Source: Phaseolus vulgaris (taxonomy: Eukaryota > Streptophyta > Magnoliopsida > Fabales > Fabaceae). From it: DNA of 64,000 bases. The DNA lies in NCBI RefSeq assembly GCF_000499845.2, contig NC_023756.2, positions 39,680,579 through 39,744,578 of the forward strand. The letters run 5' to 3'. Each line of letters begins with the position of its first letter. Position 1 is the first letter of the stretch. This document shows positions 1-11,875 of the stretch, in pieces. Position numbers and translations under genes: made by a program. The notes below the pieces were generated by a model. It searched no databases, was not told the origin of the DNA, and worked only from the letters and a program-made list of their open reading frames with translations.

Positions 1-1067
1 TGAGAATGAATTTCGACGGAGGTCAAGATTTTTAAGGAGTGTGAGGTTTCGAAGACCATCAGGAATTGGACCTTTGATGTTGTTAAAAGGCAAAGTAAGA
101 GAAATAAGTTTCTTCTGTCCAAACACCCACTTTGGAACAAAAACAATTGAAGAAGGATAATAAATATAAAAAAGATGAAGAGTAAGGAGAGACGAGAAGT
201 TAAAAAAGGATAGTTGATTAAAGTGAGGGGAGGTACATCTTGACAAATGTAAATGCATTAAAGAAGGAAGAGTCAAATGAGATATGTTTGCTCCTTCCAA
301 ATCAAGGTATTCAAGCTTTGAAAGGCTTGATAGCCAATCAACATTTTTTGTAAACAGAAAATCAGTTCCGAGTTCAAGGTAGAGCAAATTGGAGAGATTC
401 CCAATTTGATAAGGAGTTATCCCAATCTGAGAAGGAATGTTGCCCATGAATCCAGAATAAGAGAGGTCCAAGTGAATTAAAGTGGTCATTCTCCAAAGAA
501 AAGAAGGAATTGGCATACCTCCTCCAAGCAATTCATTGGAGCTCAGGTCAAGATAGAGCAAATTTGAGAGATTTCCAAAATGAGAAGGAATGTTTCCCGT
601 GAATCCAGCATAAGAAAGGTTGAGGTGAGTTAAGGAAGTGATTGTTGCAATGAAAGAAGGAATTGGAATGCTTGCAAAAAGATTGCCACTGAAATCCAAG
701 TAATTCAAATGCTTCAAATCAACCAAACAAGGATTTATCTCTCCACCGAATGCTCGTCTAGTATACTCTTCGTAAACTTTTTCGTAAACTTCATAATCAT
801 AATCATGGAAAGTAGGAAGTGGAGTGTTGAGGTGAAGCTCTGCAATGTGGGATGTAATGTTGTTGCAGAGAACACCATCCCACTGGCAGCAATTGGAATT
901 GGCAGTAGCATTCCAAGAAGAAAGTTTGTTTGAAGGATCTTTGAGATGATGCTTAAACTTCAACAGTGTCTCTCTCTCTCACTTCCAATGCACACTGTGT
1001 CTCTGCACACACAAAGAGAAACCCAACATAGAAGAAGAAAGAGAGTGATGAAAAGGGAGGAATTCAT
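1..1067 (-). CDS. Receptor-like protein (LRR-RLP, EIX2/Cf type), 5' part, runs off left edge
   Basis: An uninterrupted reading frame runs from an ATG at 1067-1065 to the window edge (355 codons, no stop). It begins with a hydrophobic signal peptide (MNSSLFITLFLLLCWVSLCV). An LRRNT_2-type cap follows, with the ERETLLKFKHHLKDPSNKLS stretch and the paired-cysteine motif SNCCQWDGVLC. Plant extracellular LRRs of the form LxxLxxLxLSxxxFxGNIPxxIGNLSNLxYLxL come next. Family knowledge: such proteins are plasma-membrane receptors without a kinase domain, and they sense apoplastic ligands with co-receptors such as SOBIR1. The start is supported by the signal peptide and by the same MNSS start in relics at 34960 and 56042. 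Unlike the other RLPs in the window it has no stop or frameshift in the visible part, so it may be functional. The 3' two-thirds lie outside the window. A short internal repeat (SQIG/YQIG around codons 240-250) is unusual. Confidence 0.9.
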
Positions 1068-1097
1068 GATGAGAAATAGAAAGAAGTGTTAAGTGGG

Positions 1098-1112
1098 TAT
1101 GCATATAAAACT
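1098..1112 (-). promoter_or_regulatory. Possible TATA element of the RLP gene
   Basis: An A/T block reading TTTTATATGCATA on the minus strand lies about 35-45 nt upstream of the RLP ATG. A nearly identical block precedes the RLP 5' relics near 35098-35112 and 56190-56205. Conservation among copies fits a core promoter, but could also reflect only shared ancestry. Confidence 0.3.
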
Positions 1113-1279
1113 TGTTTAGAGTGTATTTATACTGCTACTCAGCCTTACTATGGTATCCAATTCAATGAAGGTGCTGAGTAATTCCATGTTACGCGTTTTC
1201 CAATCTCTCAATATTCTAATACTTTGACTCTGATTCTGAAATATGTATACAGTATTTAGACTCTTTCTTAATTCTTTTT

Positions 1280-3590
1280 TTCTTTTTAATTGATTTATAG
1301 CATGATTTTTATCGTTTAAGAAACTCAACATTTCATTATACGAAATAATAGTTTGGGTACCATCACATATATAATTATTTATTTTTGGCTATCTTATCAA
1401 TATTTTTTCGTTATTTTATTATATTAAACCATTATCGTTACAATATTAATGCTAACACTACGATTAAAACTTTCCTTTTACCAATGATTTTTAAATTGTC
1501 GTTGATCGAGTCATCAATAAAACTTGCGATTTTCAATCACTTGAACTAAGAAGGTGAATTCTATATTGAAAAAAATAACAATTAAAAGGTTCAAAAACTA
1601 ATATAGTATGTCAATTACTTTAATGTGCTAAAAATTAATAAAATATGCTTTACATATTCATATGATGTAGTAAATTGCTTCCAAGTCAAATGATTGTATA
1701 CCTATGAAATACTAAAAGATATAACAGCTTAAAATTAGTATAGAATATAAAATATTTATTTATTAAAGAGATAGTGAAATTTAATTATCTAGTTCAACCT
1801 CTTTCATTGCATGTTCATACTTATCTGGTTCAACCTTGCAGCCTCATACGAAGGTCATTATTCATTGCATTACATCATATTTTTGTAATTCTGGACTATC
1901 ATTTAAAATGTTGTTGGATTGAACATATTACTAGACCAAAAATTATCTAAATAGTTAAAACGTAATTTTTTATATTTAAAAAACGTAGTAATCCAAATAT
2001 CTCAATTCAATTGTAAGTTGGTTTACTTAATCTATACATAAAATAATTGATGTTAAATGTCTCTCAATAGTTATTCTGCCATTGATATTGTCTGTAACAA
2101 TATCCCCTCAGTATTTATTTCACTAGAAATTGAACTTCTGAATCAACTCTAATACAATTTGTTGAAACAACAAAAGTTTATAACGGATAGTTAGGAATAT
2201 TTGTTGAACCAAAAAATTCTAGTCTATAACCAAAATAGATTATGAATGAAGCTATGTATAAGTAATAACTAACTATGCTCACCAAAGTATGCTTTAACAC
2301 TATTCTGCTTTCATTTATCATGGTAGGAAGGTGGCTAATAGGGCTGAATTGCACTTTTAATGTTCTAATTTTTGTAGTTTGATTTCTTCTGAAAGCTGAG
2401 AATTAGTTTTTTAAATTAATATTGAAATCATTATATAACACTCTATTCATAAATAGTCAAGTTTTCACTAAATATCTACCTATATTTCTAAATGTCTCTA
2501 TTTTTGGGCTCCACTTTCTTTTTCTCTTTGATTTCGTTTTTTTTGTTAAATTATCAAGTTGAGGTGTATAATAACTAAATTTTTGTTGTTTCACAGAGTC
2601 TTAGCCATTCACTCTCATACTCATTATTCATATATTAATTATGGTTACACCAAGCCATCACATTTAATGTTTTTTTTTCCAAATTGTATACAAGTCATAA
2701 AAATATCTAACTTACAAAGATCTTTTTCTCTTTATACAATTTTTGGTTCTCATATATTTCTAAAAATAGTTGGGGTTTGTGTATTTTAAGTGGAAATTAC
2801 AGTTTTTTTTACATAAAATTAATTATCAGGAATTCCTAAAAAAGAGTGTAAAATTGTAATGTAAATTTTACATTTATGGTTGCTATGATTTTTCTTTTTT
2901 AAAAGTTTGGATCTGTTTTTTTGCATATGGAATGTTTCACAGAAAAAATAAAATAAAACGATCGAATAAGTGTTGAATTTTTCAAAAATAATATTATCCG
3001 TCCTTTTTAAACTCCAGTTTATTCAAACTTTTTTTTGGTAGAATATTTCATACTATTTTCTATACGAAAGGAGAATATCTCTCCATTTTTGTTTTAGTTG
3101 GGTAGAAAAAGAATTCAATTGTTTGGATAGATATTTTAAATTGTTAGTCATTATTGTTCTGTCCTCTCTATGGATTAGAAAATTGGGTCAAGAAAAGGTA
3201 AAAGAATTAAATTTGATACAAAGATTTCCATTGTCTAGTGGTGTATATTTTATGGGTTGTAAAACTGATTCACCCATGACAAGGAACTGAAGAAAATGAC
3301 AAAAATATAGGTTGTGAGTTTCTGTGAACATGTTATAGGTTAAAATATTAGCTCACCAATGATAAGATGGAAGAAATATAACAAACCTTTAAATTTTTTA
3401 TTTTTTAGGAATGACAATTTGAGTTGAACCATTTTGTTTTCACTAGTCCTGCATTTGATTGATTTGCATAAAAATTATGGTCAATAGGTCCGATTTGTAC
3501 TGCACAACAATGGATTCATGGGCCGACTTGTATAAATTAAAAAAAATATGGAGACTGTGTAACAAAGATTAGAATACTAAGATTTTTTTC
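1280..3590. repeat. RLP 5'-flanking segment, duplicated (copy 1)
   Basis: No gene is seen here. The stretch is AT-rich. Its left part (about 1280-2350) is recognisably homologous to 53080-54110. Its right part (about 2290-3590) is nearly identical to 31368-32690, with only scattered substitutions and small indels visible by eye. More diverged copies of parts of it lie at 9000-9430 and 12430-13130. It lies upstream of the RLP gene at 1-1067, so it is the upstream flank of an amplified RLP unit. Short ORFs inside it are not conserved in the copies and were left out. Confidence 0.8.
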
Positions 3591-3609
3591 ACACTAGTGC
3601 AAAATGAAG

Positions 3610-3850
3610 AAAAGAGCGCTCTTTATTTAGTGCGGCTTTGCGCATATACACATTCGTAAAAAACGCGGTGGCATTCTTGAAATTAATTTGATTTACAAAT
3701 GCGGTTATTTGTATAACCGCATTTGTAAATCAAAGCGCTTTGATTTAGAAATGCGGTTGTTTGTATACTGCATTTGTAAATCAAAGGCTTTGATTTACAA
3801 ATACAGTTTTTACTTTTAACCGCATTTGTAAATGCTTTTTACCCTAAATT
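3610..3850. repeat. CACTA left subterminal repeats
   Basis: There are several direct and inverted copies of a motif with core GCGGTT...AACCGC embedded in ATTTGTAAATCAAAGC. In CACTA elements such motifs bind the element-encoded TNPA-like protein (family knowledge). The matching block at the right end is at 8605-8830. Confidence 0.75.
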
Positions 3851-4517
3851 TTTTTACGCGCCTCACCACTTTCGTATTCTTTTTGTTCTTTGCCTTGAGT
3901 TTGCGATGTTCATCCTTTTCGTTTACCTCTTGTTTGCGTTGTTCATCTCTTTCGTAGTATTCATATTAGTTTGTAAGTATTGATTTCTTCCTTTCTTCCT
4001 TTCAATCTTCACAATGGCTATGTTTTTTAATGGCATTTGTTTCCTTGCATTGTTTGTCGAAGGTATACTGTTCCATTGACTCTCCGTCGCTGCTCCACTA
4101 TTGCTTCCGCTGCCGCCGCTGTTGCATTCACCACCAACTCTGGTTCACGTTAAGGTTGGTGTATGCTGTTTTGAATTTTTTAATTTTTTTTATGTATTAT
4201 TATTTGTATATTTTAAATTTTTAATATTATTTAGTATTTATTATATCTTGAATTTGTATGTTTTTTTATGTATTATAATTTATATTTTTCAAAATTTATA
4301 TTATTTAGTATTAGTACTTATTATATTTTGAATTTGTTCTTTTATGATTATGTAATTTATATTAAAATTTATATTATTTAGTTGTTATAGTTGTTACTTT
4401 ATATATGTTATATTTAGCAATAATACGTTCTGGTATTGAGTGTGAGGGTGTTTGACCCTCGGCAAACGCGTGAGATAGAACACTGATATAAAAATTCTAA
4501 TAATTCCAGAATATATA

Positions 4518-7500
4518 ATGGATCGAAATTGGATGAATTATGTTCGTATAAGTGAGGAGTACGAAAGAGGAGTAGAAGAATTTATACAATTTGCACAAGG
4601 TAACGCGATTAATAGTGGTCATGATGGGGCAAAGATCAGGTGTCCGTGCGTTAATTGTTTGTATGGAAGGATACTGGATGTTAATATAATGAGGGAACAC
4701 CTGCTATGTTATGGGTTTCTTCGATCTTATACAACTTGGACATGGCATGGTGAATTATTAAATTTACCACGTGTTTCCGTAACTGAAGAATATGTGGGAT
4801 CCACCATGGATGAAGCAGTACACGATGATGTAGATGATGATCGATTGGAGGACATGATTCGTGATGTAGGAGCTGAGTTTTTTGCAAAAGCGCATGGATA
4901 TGGAAGTATTTCAAGCGATGGAGAGACTCCATTGTATCCTGGATCAACTAACTTCACATGGTTGTCGGCAGTGTTAAGATTGATGAATTTGAAGGCAATA
5001 AATGGATGGACTGATAAAAGCTTCACGGAATTGCTTCAGTTGTTGAAGGATATGCTTCCAGAGGGAAATAATCTACCTAATCGTAATTATGAGGCCAAAA
5101 AGATTCTTTATCCAATGGGTATGGAGTATAAAAAGATACATGCATGTCCTAATGATTGTATATTATACCGGAAAGATTTTGAATTGTTGAAAAGTTGTCC
5201 GAGGTGTGGGTTATCACGTTATAAGTTGAAACAAAAAGATGATGATACTATTGAAGATAAAGAAAAGCATGGACCCCCAATGAAGGTTATGTGGTATCTT
5301 CCCATCATTCCAAGGATGAAGCGTTTGTTTGCAAACCCAAACGATGCTAAGAATCTTAGATGGCATGTAGATGAGAGGAAATGTGATGGCATGTACCGAC
5401 ATCCAACTGATTCTATTTAGTGGAAGAAATTTGATGATGAGTTTCCAGAGTTTGGTAAAGAATCAAGAAATATCCGACTTGGTTTAGCTACAGACGGAAT
5501 GAATCCGTTTGGTAATATGAGTACAAATCACAGTTCATGGCCTATTTTACTAGTTATTTACAACTTACCTCCTGGATTGTGCATGAAGCGAAAATACATG
5601 ATGTTGTCTATGATGATATCCGGTCCAAAACAACCAGGGAATGATATTGATGTATATCTAAGTCCTCTAATTGAAGATTTGAAGTTAATGTGGGACTAGG
5701 GTGTTGAAGTATTTGACGGATTTGCTAATGAAACTTTCAAGCTTCATGCCATGTTATTTTGCACCATCAATGACTTTCCGGCATATGGTAACTTATCAGG
5801 TTATAGTGTTAAGGGACATAAAGCATGTCCAATATGCGAAGAAGACACTACTTCTCAACAATTGAAACATGGAAGGAAAACAATATATCTTTTGCATCAG
5901 AGGTTTCTTAGAAGTCATCATCCTTACCGGAGGTTGAAAAAAGCCTTTAATGGACACCAAGAGGCTAGTGGTCCACCAACTCCCTTAACCGGTGTTGAGG
6001 TTTGCGAAAAGGTAAATAACATAGACCACACCTTCGGTAAGTCAAAAAAAAGTCATTTGTGACAAACATTTGGAAGAAGAAATCAATCTTCTTTGATCTT
6101 CCGTACTGGTCGAGGTTAGAAGTCAGACATTGTATATATGTAATGCATGTTGAGAAGAATGTGTGTGATAGCTTAATTGGTACACTTCTTAACATTAACG
6201 GGAAGACGAAGGATGGTCTAAATGCTCGTTTAGATTTGATTGAGATGAACATACACGGCGAGTTGGCACCCATAGAAATGGGTAAGCGTACATATTTTCC
6301 CCCAGTCTGTTACACAATGTCAAAAGATGAAAAAATTAGTTTTTGTCAATTTCTAAAGGGTGTGAAAGTGCCACAAGGACATTCCTCAAATGTGAAGAGC
6401 CTAGTGTCAATGCAAGATTTGAAGTTAATTGGGTTGAAGTCTCATGATTGTCACATCTTGATGCAACAGTTGTTGCCGGTAGCTATCCGTGGGATCTTAC
6501 CAAAAAATGTTAGACATACCATAACCCGTTTGTGCTCATTCTTCTCTTCCATCTGTTGTAAAGTCATTGATCCCTCAAAACTAGATTAACTTCAAAATGA
6601 AATTGTTGTTATCTTGTGTGAATTGGAGATGTTTTTTCCTCCGTCTTTTTTTGACATCATGGTTCGTCTAGTAGTGCATCTGGTAAGAGAGGTTAGATTG
6701 TGTGGACCAGTGTACTTAAGATGGATGTATCCTATTGAGCAGTATATGAAAATTTTGAAAGGTTATGTGAAAAATCATTATCGTCAGAGGCTTCAATGAT
6801 TGAAAGGTACATAGCTGAAGAAAGTATTGAATTTTGTTCAGAGTACATGACCAAAGAAAATCCAATTGGTTTTCCAACTAATTCATGGCACCACAGGCGT
6901 TCTACAAGTAAATGTTTACGTGGTGTGAATATTGTAAGCAAATCTCGATCAGAAGTCTTGCAAGCACATTTGTACATATTAAATAACACAAATGAAGTTA
7001 TACCTTACATAGAAGCTCATAAAGCCATTGTGAAGGCAAATAACCCAAGACAAGTAAAGAAATGGGTCTTGATGGAACATAATAGAACTTTCATGCCTTG
7101 GTTTAAAGACGAGGTGTTCAAGGATTCAACGGCATCAGAGACCTTGACCTAGTTGGTTGCTGGATTGAAGTTTGATGTCATCTCCTGTACAGCGTACGAA
7201 GCGAATAATTGTATATTTTACACGAAGTCCATGGATGAAAAGAGTACAGTTCAAAATTCTGGTGTTACTCTTGAAGTCGAGTCAATGTAGTTTTCGACTT
7301 CGAAAGATACAAATCCAGTACTTGGATCAATGACATACTATGGGTTTATAGAAGAGATATGGGAGGTTGACTACACTAAGTTTTTCGTTCCAGTTTTCAA
7401 GTGTAAATGGGTTGACAATAAAAGTGGGGTTAAAATTGATGAATCAGGATTCACACTAGTGGACTTTCGAAAGAGAGGGTATCGAGATGAGCCATTTATA

Positions 7501-7602
7501 ATGGTTCAACAAGCATCTCAAGTTTTCTACGTGAAAGATCCTACGTCAAAACATTGATATGTCGTTTTACACAGGAAAAAAACAAGGGGAGGCCATAGAT
7601 GA
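4518..7602 (+). pseudogene. CACTA transposase (TNPD/Transposase_21 family), broken
   Basis: The frame starts at ATG 4518 (MDRNWMNYVRISEEYERGVE). Recognisable domains in order are: a transposase-associated domain with the CPCVNC cysteine pair and HLLCYGF; Transposase_21, with LATDGMNPFGNMS, FCTINDFPAYGNLSGYSVKG and CPICEEDT; a DUF4218-like block near 6614-6800 (FFPPSFFDIMVRLVVHLVRE); and a DUF4216-like block near 7330-7557 (YGFIEEIWEVDY, VFKCKWVDN). Known role: it cuts and pastes the element. Lesions: in-frame stops at 5418-5420, 5697-5699, 6587-6589, 7150-7152, 7288-7290 and 7555-7557, with frame changes near 6030-6061 and 6775-6800. The first two stops stand in otherwise continuous homologous sequence, so they are nonsense mutations rather than gene ends. 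Introns were not modelled. Confidence 0.88.
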
Positions 7603-7835
7603 TATTGAAAATGGTGACCCCCGTTCATTCACACCAATGATAATTAATAAAGATGACGATGTACTTGATGATGTACATGCAACCCGTAAAGACCACAATG
7701 AAGGAATTTACATATGAACTTTCAACCCACATGCAACCCGTAAATAAGCATTTATAATTTTATGTATTATTTTTATATGATTTTAATTCGATGAAGATTA
7801 ACTAATGTTTGTTACCTAATTTTTTTAACAAAGAC

Positions 7836-8102
7836 ATGGATGACGATCAGACCCCACTCAGACCTCGATCTGGACGAGGCAGCAGAGGACCCACTAGATT
7901 GAAGCGTCTCGCATTGAGACGTGTTGCTGGTGAGAAGACACGTGTTGACATTGACGTCAACATTTGAGTGGCTTTTGGTCCTAAAGCAGATGAGTTTATG
8001 AGCTATCTTGGAGTTGTTTCTCGTGAGAGGCTCTCCATTTTGATTAATTCATGGGATGAGGTGTCAGAGGTCGACCGGAACATGATCTGGGAGGATGTTC
8101 TG
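7836..8102 (+). pseudogene. Second CACTA gene, exon (TNPA/plant-transposase type)
   Basis: An exon-like frame begins at ATG 7836 and ends at a good splice donor (CTG followed by GTAAGC). It encodes RGPTRLKRLALRRVAG, then FGPKADEFMSYLGVVSRERL and WDEVSEVDRNMIWEDVL. This Arg-rich head followed by an 'exposed-to-W-x-V-x-x-x-D-x-x-IW' block is typical of the second gene of plant CACTA elements; that assignment is from memory of the family. One in-frame TGA interrupts it at about codon 45. Confidence 0.65.
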
Positions 8103-8264
8103 GTAAGCTTTACATTTTGATATAATGCTTTTTAATATTCATTGATTAATTTTAATTTGGTGATGTTATTTTTGCAATGGATGATTACCATTATAAGACT
8201 AGGTGTTAAATCTGGTTGGAAAGAGGTAATAACATGATATGTTAAATCATTTTTATAATTCTTG

Positions 8265-8266
<2 letters not shown>

Positions 8267-8299
<33 letters not shown>
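8267..8299. repeat. (TA)n microsatellite
   Basis: About 16 uninterrupted TA units lie inside an intron-like part of the CACTA element. Confidence 0.9.
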
Positions 8300-8301
<2 letters not shown>

Positions 8302-8338
8302 AAAAACTAATTTATGTCAACTATATTTTGCAATGCAG

Positions 8339-8446
8339 TTATTCACGGAAGAAACACCAATGAATTCGGAAGCCTTGTCATATGTCAGAGATTCTTGGTC
8401 CACATATTTCATAAATTTTTATAGCTCTAGGATAGCTTATCAATAG
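8339..8446 (+). pseudogene. Ulp1-like (C48 peptidase) C-terminal remnant of the CACTA element
   Basis: After an intron-acceptor-like AATGCAG, 36 codons end in a TAG stop. The segment SEALSYVRDSWSTYF resembles the end of the Ulp1-like domain in the second CACTA element of this window (SKTLEYVRTTWSKYF at 40198-40290, opposite strand). Only the extreme C-terminus is left; the catalytic part is missing. Confidence 0.5.
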
Positions 8447-8604
8447 TGTAGGTTTTATTATGTAATTTGATTACTTGTAATGTACATTTTGATTCTCTCA
8501 ATTTATCTCTATATTTCTGTGTTTTTCTAGCTGGGTACATTTTGATCAATATGCAGATTAATTTATATGGTTTAGGGACAATACAGATTGCACTGGAAAA
8601 AAAA

Positions 8605-8830
8605 ACACCATTTACAAGTGCGGTTATTTACCAAAGCCGCATTTGTAAATCAAAAAACATGATTTACGAATGCGGCTATTACCAAAGCCGCATTTGTAAA
8701 CCTTAAACCCCTAAACCTTCACCTCATTCAGAAGAATATACAAATGCGGCTATATAGCCGCATTTGTATCTCTCTGATATACGAATGCGGCTCTACAACC
8801 GCATTTGTAAATGTAAAATAGCCGCACTTG
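8605..8830. repeat. CACTA right subterminal repeats
   Basis: Repeated ATGCGGCT...AGCCGCATTTGTAAA motifs in both orientations mirror the left end of the element. Confidence 0.75.
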
Positions 8831-8861
8831 ATTAGCATTTCTGCGCTAGTGATAGACTTTA

Positions 8862-8999
8862 AATGACTTTGTTACCATATTACAAAGTGAATTTTAAGCC
8901 TAACTCAACCCCATAAAACAGGCTCATGGGATAAGGTTTGCATTCACTTATATACAATGAAATATTATTATCTCTAGTCAATGTGGGATCTCCAACCTA
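8862..8999 (-). mobile_element. TRIM LTR relic
   Basis: Read on the minus strand this matches the TRIM LTR found at 25303 and 20105 (GGAGATCCCACATTGACTAG, then the GAGCC(T)G...GGGGTTGAGTTAGGCTTAAA block). It ends with ATGGTA, the beginning of the initiator-Met primer-binding site. It is degenerate, with no intact terminal TGTT. Confidence 0.7.
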
Positions 9000-9430
9000 T
9001 ATGGTGGAATATTCTAAGTTGTAGGAAACAAGAATAAATATACAATTCATCAAAATACCTAACTTATAATGATTTTTTTTCCTTTTATACAATTTTTGGT
9101 TTTCATTATCAATTGTTTGTAGATTTTATTTGTGTTAATTTTATACTTATTGTTTACGATGATTTTTCTTTTTACGAGTTTCTTTTTATTTTTCACATAT
9201 GGTATATTTCACAGAAAAATAAGATAAATAAAACGACCTTAAAAAACATTGGAATTTTTTCAAAAATATTATTTTTCCCTCATCCTATATATGTCATAAT
9301 GTTTCCTTTTAAAATTCTAACTATTCAAACTTTTTCATGTAAAATATTTCATAAAATTTTCTATATGAAAGGAGAATACCCTCCATTTTTATTTGTGTTG
9401 GGTAAAGAGATAATAAACTTATTAAAAATG
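9000..9430. repeat. RLP 5'-flank, diverged copy
   Basis: This is clearly homologous to 12700-13130 (for example ATCCTAAG/ATTCTAAG...GGAAACAAGAATAAAT, then CTTTATACAATTTTTGGTTT) and more distantly to 2690-3115 and 31770-32180. No gene is seen. Confidence 0.7.
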
Positions 9431-10240
9431 ATTATGAATGTTTAGAAATTTAATACAATTATCAATTTTAAATTAAAATAAACGCATTAAATACGTGTTT
9501 TAATTTTAAATTAAAGTCTAAATATTTATTTTAAAATTTTCATTCAAATACTTAATTTAATTAAGAACAAAACATACAATAAATAAAAAATAAAATATAT
9601 TAAAAAACCATAAACTAATAAATAAAAAAATTTGAAAAATCACAACAAACCGACGGGAAATAAAAAAATAAATTAACCTCAAAACATGCTACAAAACATG
9701 ATTTTAACCAAAAAAAACTTAGTCATGTTCCAAATCAAGACTTTAAAATAATTAAAAAGTTAAAAAATCTAAAAAAATAATAAAAATATACTCAATCATG
9801 AAATTGTGTTGAATCAGACGACTTTAAAAAAATTTAAAGAATGCTAAAATTTAAATATTATAACATTAAAATCGAGTTATTAGTAAATAGTTATTAAATA
9901 AAAACCAGATTAATAATAAAATAATTACTATTTCATTAAATTAGAAACTATTTTGTAAAAAAAATTATTAAAAAAATTATTAATATTTAAAATAATTTTT
10001 ATTATTAATATAAATTTATAAAGTAATTTATAAATTGATATTTAATTATTAATTATCAAAATTTTAGTTACTAATTATTTTACATTCTAAATTAGTTTGT
10101 ATTAATCTTTTAGAAGTTGATTTAGAATATAAAATATTAGTAACTAAAATCTTGATAGCTAGTTTAAATATCAATTTAGAAATTATTTTATAAATTTTTA
10201 TTAATAATAAAAATCACTTTAAATATCAATAATTTTGTAC
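9431..10240. repeat. AT-rich stretch with a fold-back repeat
   Basis: About 9880-10235 reads as two rough inverted arms (left arm ATTAGAAACTATTTTGTAAA, right arm TTTAGAAATTATTTTATAAA in opposite sense). It resembles the fold-back unit at 43738-44175. The rest is A/T-rich with no gene. Confidence 0.45.
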
Positions 10241-10985
10241 TGGTCAGACCTCGAACATCAGCTTTGGAGAGGTCGACATCAGACTTGGATGTCGGACCTC
10301 AGTGGTCTGGTCACATTAATGGACCACGTAGGTGGGCCGCAGAAATAATAATGAGTTATCACCTAGATGAAAGAAGGACCTAAGTCACGAGAGAAGTTCA
10401 TGCATGTGGTGTGTATAACGTTCAGGTGTAGCACAAGTAAATAACCCTTGGAGGCGCTAAGGCCCGTTAGGGTTAGGGTTTCCAAGGGTAGACTGCATGT
10501 ATGACATGTGAATACTTAGGGCACCCATAAAACAGATGACCCTGCAACGCTGGTACATGAGTTGGTACCCTGGTGGCCATACTGTTAAAGATTTTGCACT
10601 CCAGAAGAGGCAAGTCTTGTGTCGTGGCTGCGTTAAGCTTATGCAACGCGTCACAAGATGCCTCCCCAGTAATCCTAATTCTACTAAAGGAACGATCCTC
10701 GTGGGATAGAGAGTTGACCTAGATACAACCTATATAAAGGGTGGTAAGAACCCAAGACAGGTATGTCGTTTCTAAGACTGAAACTGTTTTTACATACTTA
10801 CTGTTTCTTAGCCCAGTATTGACTTGATCGTCGGAGTGCAATCAACAAGTAGGGCCCCCTCTGTTTCAATGGATCCATTCTCGACCACCCAAGAAGAGAG
10901 CTTAAACCACTAGGAAAAGGAGGAGCCGTCATCTGCCTTTGAAGTCAACGACGACTGAATCAACCGGCAAGAACAAATTTTTTTA
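10241..10985 (+). mobile_element. LTR retroelement relic (TGGTCAG family): LTR plus start of gag
   Basis: The probable LTR runs from TGGTCAGACC (10241) to GTGCAATCAACA (10847). It contains a TATA-like CCTATATAAAGGG at about 10729. After it comes GGGCCCCCTCTGTTTCAATG and a short decayed frame starting MDPFSTTQEESLN. A second copy of the same LTR end and leader lies on the other strand at 29938-30511. Superfamily is uncertain; the layout suggests Ty3. Confidence 0.6.
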
Positions 10986-11525
10986 CATTTTTAAATAGTA
11001 TTTAAGTTATCAACATAATAATTAATTATTTTTATCTCTAAATTTAATTATTATTTATCTATTTTTATATACTGTATAATTATAATTTCAACAAAATTGA
11101 AAAGAGAAACTTCAAAAATAAAAAATAAAAGAAAAACTTCTTCACTAACTCATGTTCAACCTCATGACTTCATAAAAAAAACCAATACCTAAAGTCGTGA
11201 TCCAAGTCATGACTTTAAATACAAAAAGAAATTAAAAAACCTAAATTCATTGTGGGCCTCTTGATATCAGAAAAAAAAATACTTTTAATTTCGAAAAAAA
11301 ATATTTTTTTAATACAAATTGTGTTTCAAACACCACTTCATTTAAAAAAGTAAAATAATACACATGCGTGTAGAAAGTAGTGTTTGAAAATACTATTTCT
11401 AAATAATCAATTAATAATATGTTTTGATTTGTTTTCAATTCTTCAACTTTAATACCTTCTCAAATCTAAATCACAAATCTCACTAATTTACAAATTAAAA
11501 TCCATACGAAATTCTTTATTCAAAA
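10986..11525. other. AT-rich intergenic sequence
   Basis: Nothing recognisable is seen. Homopolymer-rich A/T sequence without a credible coding frame. Confidence 0.6.
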
Positions 11526-11875
11526 ATTAAAAATCCAAATTCTTAATATAATAATAATAATTATTATTAATTAATAATGACAAAAATATCATTAATAATA
11601 ATAATATTATTAATATTAATATTAATAACAAAAATAATAATATAAAAATAAGATTAATAATAATATTAGTGATAATAACCATAAGAATATTATTATTATT
11701 ATCAATAATGATAATATTAATAATAAAATCAATAAGATTATAATAATAATAATAATTATAATGATAATAATAATAATTATAATATAATAATAAAATATGT
11801 TTGATGAGTTCAATTCTTTCTAATTTAATAATAATAATATATTTTAATAATAATAATAATATAAATATAATATGA
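11526..11875. repeat. Degenerate (TAA/ATA)n microsatellite block
   Basis: Runs of ATA/TAA trinucleotides and their permutations. The long Ile/Asn-rich frames here are by-products of the repeat, not genes. Confidence 0.85.

Larger units (their letters stand above)
3592..8851 (+). mobile_element. CACTA (En/Spm-like) DNA transposon, decayed autonomous type
   Basis: The left end is CACTAGTGCAAAATGAAG. The right end, read on the other strand, is CACTAGCGCAGAAATGCT. Both ends carry many copies of a palindromic subterminal motif (AAATGCGGTTATTTGTATAA and its complement), as is typical of the superfamily. Between them lie a transposase of the TNPD type, an exon of a second element gene and a Ulp1-like tail, all on the plus strand. 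The 3-bp flanks do not match (TCA left, ATA right), so the original target duplication is not preserved. The element is immobile as judged by stops and frameshifts in the transposase. Confidence 0.9.
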
